Part shown: positions 6,234-12,055 of the stretch, one piece after another | How positions within the stretch are numbered: the first letter of the stretch is position 1 | Layout of the letters: each line of letters starts with the position of its first letter | Origin: Acidobacteriota bacterium | Lineage (GTDB): Bacteria; Acidobacteriota; Terriglobia; Terriglobales; Acidobacteriaceae | Length of the DNA stretch: 12,055 nt | NCBI GenBank assembly: GCA_021809235.1 | Contig: JAKBAG010000072.1 | Location: 1 to 12,055 of the forward strand | Reading direction: 5' to 3' | The notes under the pieces: generated by a model | The model's database searches: none | What the model saw: only the letters and a program-made list of their open reading frames with translations | What the model was told of the DNA's origin: nothing | Translations under genes and position numbers: made by a program

Positions 6234-8792
6234 TCAGCTTGGGCGGCTGCGCACGATCGGTACCTGGGGGCGCAGGGTGGTGGACTGGGTGGTGATGACG
6301 AGTTTGGCTGGAGTCAGTTCTGGGCCGTCCCATCCATCCTTGGTGGCCTCGATGTGGATTTCACCGGGCTTCTGGGTGGACTGGAGAATCACCTGAGCCA
6401 GTCCGCTGAAGAGACTGCGACGCGGCTCCTTGTCACTTTCCTGGCAGTTGGGATCACCATTGCCTACACCGATGAGCCGCCCGGCACCGGTGACATTGAA
6501 GGCAATGCGGTTAGTGGCGGTGGGCACGGGACGCCCCTTGGCGTCGACAGCTTCGACCTTGAGAATGGCGAGATCTTCGCCGTCGGCCAGGATGCTGGTC
6601 CTGTCGGCTGTGAGGCGAATTGCGACAGGATCGCCGGTGGTTTCGCGCTTGTCCGTGAGTACGACCTTGCCGTTACGGGTACCACGGGCTTCGATGGTTC
6701 CGGGTGCGTACTTGACGGACCACTGCACGTGGCCGTTTTTGGGGACCTTGTGGCTCCCCTGGCTTGTTCCGTTGAGGAAGAGTTCGACTTCATCTAGATT
6801 GGAGTGGACCCAGACGTCGATGGCTTCGTGCTCGCGGCCCTCCCAGTTCCAGTGAGGGAACAGGTGCAGGACTGGCTGATTACCCCACCAGGCTTTGTAG
6901 TAGAAGAAGTTGTCCTTGGGGAAGCCGCACATGTCAACGATGCCGAACTGCGAGCTGATGCTGGGCCATCCGTAGGGAGTGGGCTCGCCGCGGTAGTCAA
7001 AGCCGGTCCAGGCAAAGCCTCCTGGGAGCCAGGGTCGCTCGTCGTAGAAGCTCCACCACTGCTGGGCCGTTTCGCTCCAGGCTGTGACGTTGACGTCATA
7101 GGCGCTGACCCAGTTGCGTTTAGGATCGGTAACGTAGATGCCACGGGTAGAAACAGTGCTTGCGGTCTCGGTGCCAACGGTGGGTTTGTTGGGATGGTCA
7201 GCGTGATACTTGTCAATCGAGCCGAGGTTGTAGTTGAAGCCCTCGACGTCGAGTGCGGCGGCGGAGCCCGAGTCCATGATTTTGTCAGCAAACTTGCCGT
7301 TTACGGCTGCTGTACACAGCCGTGTGGGATCCAGTTCATGCGAGCGGCGTACCATGGTCTCCACGATCTGGCGGCCGTAGGATTGTGTCTGCAGAATCCA
7401 CTCTTCGTTGCCCATAGACCAAAGAATGATGGCAGGCGAGTTTCTGTAGCGCTTGATCATGGTCTCCAACTGGGCCAGACCCTCGGGGTTGGAGTTCATC
7501 TGGCGGGTTTCGCAAAGCATCATCATGCCCATACGATTGCAGGCCTCTACCCACTCGGGTGTGGGCATATTGTGCGAGGTACGTACGGCGTTGCCGCCCA
7601 TCTGCTGCAGGATGGCTAGCCGGTACCACTGCAGGCGATCCGGAAGTGCGGCACCGACGCCGGCATGATCCTGATGGTTGCAGGTGCCCTTGATTTTCAT
7701 GTTTTTGCCGTTGAGAAAGAAGCCCTCGTTCGCATCAAAGCGCACGGTACGCACACCAAAGCCGACACGCTCACCATCCCGGACAGCACCGCCGCTTTCA
7801 ACAGTGACAATGGCTGAGTACATGGTAGGGGACTCAAGCGACCAGAGCTGCGCATGGGCAATCGTGGCAGTCGCCGAGTATGTAGCGCTGCCATCGGGTG
7901 CGACCGTCTGAGCCGGAGCTTCTGCGGTGGCCACGGTGTTGCCAGCGGCATCGAGAATCTTCCAGCGAACGCTTGCGGACTGCGCACTGCCGCTGGAGTT
8001 CAGGACGACAGTTCCGAGGGTGATGCGCGCGGTAGTGCCATTGAGCTCCGAGCGTACGAAACTTTCCCACTGACCGAGGTGCAGCGGATCGTATTTGGAG
8101 AGCCAGACGTGTCGGTAGAGACCTGCGCCCTCATAGAACCAGCCATCGCCAAAGCTGGCATCCATGCGAACGACGACCACGTTGTCGCCGCCGTAGATGA
8201 GGTCATCGGTGATGTCAAAGGAGAAGGGAGCGTAGCCGTTATCGTTGCGCCCGACGAACACGCCGTTGACGAAGACGAGCGCGCTGCGAAAGCCACCGTC
8301 AAAGTCCAATACCACCCGTCGGCCCTTGTCGGTTTCCGGGATGGCGAAGGTGCGGCGGTACCAGCCGACACTGGTTTCCGGATAACGCCGTCCAAGCGGC
8401 TTGTAACCATGACCTTTCTGCAGATCATCCCACACAAAGGGCAGGTCAACGGCCCAGTCATGTGGAAGGTTGACAGATTGCCAGGAGGAGTCGTCGAAGG
8501 CGGTAGTGGCGAATCGGAAGGCGCCTGTCTTTGCGAAGTCGCCTTGATCATTGCCAAAGTCCAGATCCTGGGCCGGGTTCCAGGCGTTACCCAAATGAAA
8601 CTTCCAGCCAAAATCAAAGAGTAGCCGTTCCCGGGGTGCTACGGAAGCATCGGCCTCAGGCGAAGCTTCAAACTTGTTGTAGAGTTCCGATGCTCGGGCA
8701 AGAGCAGTGGTTCCAAATGCAGAACCGGCTGCGGCGGCAGCTCCGGTCCATAGGCTTGTACGAATAAGATCTCGACGCGTCCACTTGCTCAT
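6234..8792 (-). CDS. GH2 beta-galactosidase-like glycoside hydrolase, Tat-exported
   Basis: An 852-residue enzyme of glycoside hydrolase family 2, expected to release terminal beta-linked sugars (probably galactose) in the periplasm or outside. Domain order: a Tat signal with TRRDLIR at 5-11 and a small-residue core to about 34; a jelly-roll sugar-binding domain (about 55-235, with LPHDWAVD and GFRSALVFVNG); an Ig-like domain (about 240-345); a TIM barrel (about 346-645); and C-terminal Ig-like domains resembling DUF4982 and later GH2 domains (about 655-835). The barrel holds the general acid/base Glu in WSMGNEEW (E463) and the likely nucleophile in VGTETAS (E542). The ATG at 8792 is chosen because AGGAG lies 8 bases upstream and the twin-arginine motif follows at once; extending the frame would run into the tRNA. 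Substrate specificity cannot be fixed (galactosidase, glucuronidase and mannosidase all occur in GH2), but the domain set favours a beta-galactosidase. Confidence 0.9.
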   Translation of the reverse strand: MSKWTRRDLIRTSLWTGAAAAAGSAFGTTALARASELYNKFEASPEADASVAPRERLLFDFGWKFHLGNAWNPAQDLDFGNDQGDFAKTGAFRFATTAFDDSSWQSVNLPHDWAVDLPFVWDDLQKGHGYKPLGRRYPETSVGWYRRTFAIPETDKGRRVVLDFDGGFRSALVFVNGVFVGRNDNGYAPFSFDITDDLIYGGDNVVVVRMDASFGDGWFYEGAGLYRHVWLSKYDPLHLGQWESFVRSELNGTTARITLGTVVLNSSGSAQSASVRWKILDAAGNTVATAEAPAQTVAPDGSATYSATATIAHAQLWSLESPTMYSAIVTVESGGAVRDGERVGFGVRTVRFDANEGFFLNGKNMKIKGTCNHQDHAGVGAALPDRLQWYRLAILQQMGGNAVRTSHNMPTPEWVEACNRMGMMMLCETRQMNSNPEGLAQLETMIKRYRNSPAIILWSMGNEEWILQTQSYGRQIVETMVRRSHELDPTRLCTAAVNGKFADKIMDSGSAAALDVEGFNYNLGSIDKYHADHPNKPTVGTETASTVSTRGIYVTDPKRNWVSAYDVNVTAWSETAQQWWSFYDERPWLPGGFAWTGFDYRGEPTPYGWPSISSQFGIVDMCGFPKDNFFYYKAWWGNQPVLHLFPHWNWEGREHEAIDVWVHSNLDEVELFLNGTSQGSHKVPKNGHVQWSVKYAPGTIEARGTRNGKVVLTDKRETTGDPVAIRLTADRTSILADGEDLAILKVEAVDAKGRPVPTATNRIAFNVTGAGRLIGVGNGDPNCQESDKEPRRSLFSGLAQVILQSTQKPGEIHIEATKDGWDGPELTPAKLVITTQSTTLRPQVPIVRSRPS

Positions 8793-8882
8793 GCGATGAC
8801 TCCTGAAATGACGGATGTGCCCGGTGAGGCAAAGCGGAAGCGAATTCGCAGCGCAGTGCTTGGCCGACGGATGGGCAAACGA

Positions 8883-8912
8883 ACTATACCGTACGGCACG
8901 CATTGAAGTAAA
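8883..8912 (-). promoter_or_regulatory. Sigma70-type promoter of the GH2 gene
   Basis: On the minus strand TTTACT (8907-8912) and TATAGT (8883-8888) are separated by 18 bases. They match TTGACA and TATAAT at four and five positions. Transcription would start near 8876, giving a leader of about 84 bases before the ATG at 8792. Confidence 0.55.
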
Positions 8913-8921
8913 CGATTTCAA
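8903..8921. promoter_or_regulatory. Candidate LacI-family operator over the GH2 -35 box
   Basis: The imperfect palindrome TTGAAGTAAACGATTTCAA has outer arms TTGAA/TTCAA and a central CG flanked by AAA and ATT. This resembles the general GTAAACGNTTTC pattern of LacI/GalR-type operators. It overlaps the proposed -35 box, a position suited to repression. No regulator gene is in the window, so the assignment rests on sequence pattern only. Confidence 0.4.
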
Positions 8922-9003
8922 TAGGGGTTTCGATGGCGCCAACCGGAAATCTGCACCGGAAGTTGCGGACCGCGTGGCATGGAGTAGTCTCGCGTAAGAC
9001 TCT

Positions 9004-9011
9004 GCTAGAAT
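9004..9011 (+). promoter_or_regulatory. Candidate extended -10 of the tRNA-Ser gene
   Basis: TGC followed by TAGAAT (9006-9011) resembles an extended -10 element and ends 15 bases before the mature tRNA. No good -35 box is seen at the usual distance. Confidence 0.35.
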
Positions 9012-9026
9012 AAGCAAGGAATTTCT

Positions 9027-9116
9027 GGAGAGATGGCCGAGTGGCTGAAGGCGCACGCTTGGAAAGCGTGTTTAGGGGAAACTCTAACGTGGGTTCGAAT
9101 CCCACTCTCTCCGCCA
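9027..9116 (+). tRNA. tRNA-Ser(GGA)
   Basis: A class II tRNA of 90 bases including an encoded CCA. The acceptor arm GGAGAGA (9027-9033) pairs with TCTCTCC (9106-9112), followed by discriminator G and CCA (9114-9116). The anticodon stem CACGC/GCGTG (9054-9058, 9066-9070) encloses the loop TTGGAAA with anticodon GGA at 9061-9063, reading UCC and UCU. A long variable arm (about 9071-9088) identifies it as a serine tRNA, and the T arm is GTGGG TTCGAAT CCCAC. An integrase remnant follows directly, showing that its 3' end served as an integration target. Confidence 0.96.
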
Positions 9117-9241
9117 GCACACCTTTCAAGAGTGTCCAAGAGCGACCTGGAACTTTCATAGAGTCATAAATATATGTCTAGGTTTCTCGATTTTCGGTCC
9201 ACCTTTTCCCTTCACGTCCACTACATTCCATGTACCGGCTG

Positions 9242-9258
9242 CGGTATTTTGACGGTAT
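9242..9258 (+). repeat. Short direct repeat upstream of the integrase remnant
   Basis: CGGTAT occurs at 9242-9247 and again at 9253-9258, one helical turn (11 bases) apart, about 55 bases before the integrase start. Arm-type integrase sites or a small promoter motif are possible; the repeat is short and could be chance. Confidence 0.3.
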
Positions 9259-9309
9259 GAGGGATGGAGTTGGCTGTTTCATCTGGCAGTAGCGTTTCTT
9301 TGGGACACA

Positions 9310-9668
9310 ATGGCGCTGTCATATATTCAAATCAAGCGATCCAAACCCGAAGACCAGAACTACAAAATCACCGACGGTCGAAAACTATATTTGCTGCTCA
9401 CGACGGGTGGCGGACAGCTTTGGCGCTGGGACAACCACTTCGCAGGCAAACGCAAGACGTGGCGCTCGGAAAGTCCCCGGATTTCTCCCTGGCGGATGCG
9501 CGAGTGAAGTACTCCGAAGCCCGCAAACTGTTGATCTCTGGCGTGAATCCGATAGCCATGCGACTGGCCGAGAAGACTGTGGAGCAGGCCAGCGGCACGC
9601 AAAGATGCCGGGTGCGCCCGTTGGAACTCTCACTTCAGGCAGTGACAAACTCGAGTCGATACGACTGA
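9310..9668 (+). pseudogene. Remnant of a P4-type tyrosine integrase (N-terminal arm-binding domain)
   Basis: Starting at ATG 9310, fifty residues match the N-terminal DUF4102/arm-binding domain of tRNA-targeting integrases: MALSYIQIKRSKPED, then YKITDGRKLYLLLTTGGGQL and WRWDNHFAGKRKT. The frame then breaks. The continuation ALGKSPDFSLADARVKYSEA and RKLLISGVNPIAMRLAEK is found one frame over from 9462. Restoring one missing base near 9460 (ACGTGG to ACGTTGG) would rejoin them as KTLALGKSPDF. Recognisable similarity ends near 9590; the catalytic domain with its Arg-His-Arg-Tyr residues is absent, although the second frame stays open to 9668. It begins 194 bases after tRNA-Ser in the same orientation, the standard arrangement of an element integrated at a tRNA 3' end. 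The gene is non-functional, the scar of a lost or decayed island. Confidence 0.85.
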
Positions 9669-9796
9669 ATGAAAAAGAGGACGGCTAGCAGTCCGCTGGC
9701 GGCTACGCTAGTAGGTATTGGCCGTCATGCCGCGAGAACAATTTCCATCGCTTTTATTGGACTCATTCTGAGAGTTGTATTTCCTCCAAAGGGCCA

Positions 9797-9822
9797 GGGA
9801 GTACGGCTGTTCCTGCACTCCC
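9797..9822 (-). terminator. Possible terminator hairpin after the GH3 gene
   Basis: On the minus strand GGGAGTGC and GTACTCCC pair over eight positions (one G-U) around a 10-base loop, 40 bases after the GH3 stop. Only a short T run (CCCTTT) follows, so termination would be weak. Confidence 0.35.
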
Positions 9823-9862
9823 CGCCGATTCCTACATGCTTGGCATGGCCTGAGTTCAAGGA

Positions 9863-12055
9863 CTACTCTGGCAATGCAAATTGTCCCTGGATTTGGAAAT
9901 GCCCACTGACGCTGGGCGCGCCGGTATCTGGCTGACCGCCACCGATGCTTACGGTGTACTCTCCCTGAGCGATCATCGGATTGCCTTCCTCATCGACCAT
10001 GCCGAGAGCGCGCGGCTTCAGTTTGAAGTGAACCTTCTGGCTCGCACCTGGAGCAAGGTGAATGCGCCTGAATCCACGCAAGGCAATGCGTGGCACGCCC
10101 TTGACGGAAGGAAACTTCAGGTAAAGCTGGACGACTTCATCGCCGGCAACGGCGCTGATGTTGGTGACCGTCACATCGACGGCGACGGGCTGTCCGGCCG
10201 CTACGGCTTTGGCAGGAACAGTGAGGCCGCTGTAACTGAATTTGGAGTAGCTCAGTCCATATCCGAAAGGATAAAGCGGCTTGCCGGTGAAGTAACGGTA
10301 GGTCCGGTTGGCCATGCCGTAGTCCTCAAAGTTTGGCAACTCGCTCACGCCGGTGTAGAAGGTGATCGGCAGTCGCCCAGCGGGGTTGTTTTTGCCGCTC
10401 AGAGTCTGGGCCACGGCTGTGCCACCTTCTTCGCCCGGATACCAGGCATCGAGAATGGCATTGGCATGTTGATTGATCCAGTTGACGGCCAAAGCACTAC
10501 CGTTCATCAGGACAACAGCAAGCGGCTTGCCTGTAGCCGCCACGGCTTCCACCAGATCTTCTTCCGGCTGTGGAAGATCGATGCTGGTGCGGTCACCACC
10601 GAGGAAGCCCGGCTCGCTGACCGGCATCTCTTCTCCTTCGAGTCGGCTGGTGATGCCCACAACGGCGATCACTACATCGGCGCTCCTGGCTGCGGCAATT
10701 GCTTCCGGCGATGGGGTGTTGATCGTCTTTTCCCAGATCAGTTCCGCGCTGGGCTTGCCTTTGGCGCTGCCGTAGGTGATGTCAAGCGCGACCTTCTGTC
10801 CTTTTTCCAGATGTACATGACCGACGCTGGCTGCAGCCTGGCCGTCGCGACCAAAGGCTACCGCCACCTGTTTACCGTCAACGGTTAGCCTTCCAAAACC
10901 CAGGCAACGAAGGCCGAGGTTATAGTCGCCGGACGCTTTCGGTGTCAGGAATCCGGTCCAATGCACACCGAAGTTCTTTTTTCCGGCTACCTCGACGGGC
11001 AGACTGCCTGAGGTCAGATGGACGTTCGGCTCCGTGCGGCTGGTGATCGGAGTTGAGGTTGTTCCCGGTGCCGGACGTCCGCGCATCATGCCGGAGTTGT
11101 AGTCGGCCTTCAGGCCAGGCTTGCCATCCGAAGTGGTCAGCAGCGAATCCGGCACAGGAGTTCCATCGCTACGCAGGAATTGCGTTCCTGGTACGTAGCT
11201 GATGGTCGCGTTGGGAAACTCCGCCTTGAGTCCGTCGAGGATGGAGACAATATGAGTTGGCTGGCCGGCGTAGTTGCCCAGCAGCGGCTGGGTTTGGTCG
11301 GCAAGCGGGCCAACGACGGCGATGCGTCGGATGCCAGGGTTGAGTGGAAGCACCCCATCGTTCTTCAGAAGTACCATCGACTCGTTGGCGAGTTTGAGCG
11401 CCTCGGCGCGATGCTCGGCGCTGTCGAGTTCCTTCTCATCGATCTTTGTGTACGGCACCATCGCCGGCGGATCAAACATCCCCAGCTTGATGCGCGCAGT
11501 AAAGAGGCGGATCAGCGCGGTGTCAAGATCGCTTTCCGGCAGATATCCCTGCTGCACGGCATCGATGTACGCCTTGTCCACCGGCTCGCCGAAGCGCGAG
11601 GTGAAGGTGACGCACTCGTTGTCCATGCCGCGGATGACAGAGATGGCCACACCCTGCGCCTGCGTGGGACGGTAGCGATGGTTGGCGGCGACATCGCGGA
11701 CCGCATCGCAGTCCGAGACCACGTAACCCTGGAAACCCCACTTACCGCGCAGTTGGTCCTGAAGCAGGTATTGGTTCGCGCACGCGGGCTGGCCGTTGAT
11801 GGCGTTGTACGCGCACATGATCGAACCTGCCTTGCCCTCCACGATAGCTGCGCGGAAGGCAGGCTCGTAGGTGTCCACCTCGTCATGCTTACTCACGTCG
11901 ACATCGGCAAAGTGACGAGTCGGCTCCGGTCCGCTATGCACGTCAAAGTGCTTTGGCGTGGCAATCGCCAGATAGTATTTCGGATTGTCGCCTTGCAGCC
12001 CTGTCACGTAGGCGACGCCCATGCGCGCGGTCAGGAATGGGTCTTCGCCGTACGT
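9863..12055 (-). CDS. GH3 beta-xylosidase/beta-glucosidase with PA14 insert (5' end outside window)
   Basis: The last 730 residues of a glycoside hydrolase family 3 enzyme, open to the right edge, so the signal peptide and first part of the barrel are missing. The visible protein starts within TYGEDPFLTARMGVA, a characteristic GH3 motif. Further motifs, numbered from the window edge: PKHFDVHSGPEP (34-45), with the conserved Lys-His; and GYVVSDCDAV (110-119), holding the nucleophile Asp115. The second GH3 domain begins near 205 and is interrupted by a PA14-type carbohydrate-binding domain (about 310-440). It resumes with RSADVVIAVVG and RLEGEEMPVSEPGFLGGDRT (471-490), which carries the likely acid/base Glu. 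PFGYGLSYSKF leads into a C-terminal fibronectin III-like domain that ends at the stop. The enzyme should remove beta-linked xylose or glucose from oligosaccharides; exact specificity is open. It converges on the integrase remnant. Confidence 0.93.
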   Translation of the reverse strand, partial: TYGEDPFLTARMGVAYVTGLQGDNPKYYLAIATPKHFDVHSGPEPTRHFADVDVSKHDEVDTYEPAFRAAIVEGKAGSIMCAYNAINGQPACANQYLLQDQLRGKWGFQGYVVSDCDAVRDVAANHRYRPTQAQGVAISVIRGMDNECVTFTSRFGEPVDKAYIDAVQQGYLPESDLDTALIRLFTARIKLGMFDPPAMVPYTKIDEKELDSAEHRAEALKLANESMVLLKNDGVLPLNPGIRRIAVVGPLADQTQPLLGNYAGQPTHIVSILDGLKAEFPNATISYVPGTQFLRSDGTPVPDSLLTTSDGKPGLKADYNSGMMRGRPAPGTTSTPITSRTEPNVHLTSGSLPVEVAGKKNFGVHWTGFLTPKASGDYNLGLRCLGFGRLTVDGKQVAVAFGRDGQAAASVGHVHLEKGQKVALDITYGSAKGKPSAELIWEKTINTPSPEAIAAARSADVVIAVVGITSRLEGEEMPVSEPGFLGGDRTSIDLPQPEEDLVEAVAATGKPLAVVLMNGSALAVNWINQHANAILDAWYPGEEGGTAVAQTLSGKNNPAGRLPITFYTGVSELPNFEDYGMANRTYRYFTGKPLYPFGYGLSYSKFSYSGLTVPAKAVAAGQPVAVDVTVTNISAVAGDEVVQLYLKFPSVKGVPRIALRGFRRIHLAPGASQKVHFKLKPRALGMVDEEGNPMIAQGEYTVSIGGGQPDTGAPSVSGHFQIQGQFALPE

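Noticed and set aside
6804..7619. A 271-codon plus-strand open frame opposite the GH2 gene.
   Set aside because: Antisense shadow of the GH2 catalytic domain, with no ribosome binding site of note.
8793..9056. An N-terminal extension of the GH2 gene by 88 residues.
   Set aside because: It would cross the promoter and run into the tRNA. The internal ATG at 8792 has a good Shine-Dalgarno and is followed at once by a Tat signal.
9117..9140. A possible ACAC/GTGT hairpin terminator just after the tRNA.
   Set aside because: Short, mismatched stem and no T tract directly after it.
8884..9159. A minus-strand reading frame across the tRNA containing the phrase AERVGFEPTL.
   Set aside because: This is the antisense translation of the serine tRNA, a well-known false protein; the tRNA structure is complete on the plus strand.
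9669..9935. An 88-codon plus-strand frame with a hydrophobic stretch (ISIAFIGLILRVVF).
   Set aside because: No Shine-Dalgarno, no recognised family, and its end overlaps the GH3 gene on the other strand; more likely debris of the integrated element.
9881..10888. A 335-codon plus-strand open frame opposite the GH3 gene.
   Set aside because: It is antisense to conserved GH3 coding sequence and shows no domain of its own.

Overview
The window looks like chromosomal DNA of a moderately GC-rich, Gram-negative soil bacterium. The gene set (MlaE/MlaF-type lipid transport, a YtxH-like protein followed by a small membrane coiled-coil protein and a YVTN beta-propeller, and large secreted GH2 and GH3 glycoside hydrolases) fits an Acidobacteriota of the Terriglobia type. 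That assignment is inferred from gene content and general similarity, not from a marker gene.

Left part (1-3799, all minus strand): a tight run of four genes reads leftward. It comprises an MFS_3 (EntS-like) exporter, an MlaE-type permease, an MlaF-type ABC ATPase and a GNAT acetyltransferase. A possible fifth gene starts at the left edge and runs out of the window. Gaps of 70, 52, 22 and about 64 bases suggest one operon. No MCE-domain (MlaD) partner is visible. The ATPase has Ser where the Walker B catalytic Glu is expected.

Centre-left (3800-6200): a 207-base divergent intergenic region separates the MFS gene from a plus-strand trio: a YtxH-like protein, a single-pass membrane protein with a long helical tail, and a secreted YVTN beta-propeller. 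The second and third genes overlap, so they are probably translationally coupled. A perfect 12-bp hairpin lies between the first two. A perfect 16-bp hairpin with A/T-rich outer ends closes the trio and probably also terminates the convergent GH2 gene.

Centre-right (6234-9116): an 852-residue Tat-exported GH2 beta-galactosidase-like enzyme is read on the minus strand from a good sigma70-type promoter, which overlaps a LacI-family-like operator. It diverges from a tRNA-Ser(GGA) gene with an encoded CCA end.

Right part (9117-12055): immediately after the tRNA lies the decayed N-terminus of a P4-type tyrosine integrase, with one frameshift and no catalytic domain. It is a scar of tRNA-targeted integration. 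Beyond it, convergent on the minus strand, is a GH3 beta-xylosidase/beta-glucosidase with a PA14 insertion, cut by the right window edge. The two hydrolases flank the tRNA/integrase scar and suggest use of plant or microbial polysaccharides.

I see no CRISPR array, insertion sequence or clearly new multi-gene system. The points most worth checking are the altered ATPase active site, the integrase scar, the paired CTACACTGGAT motifs and the operator in front of the GH2 gene.
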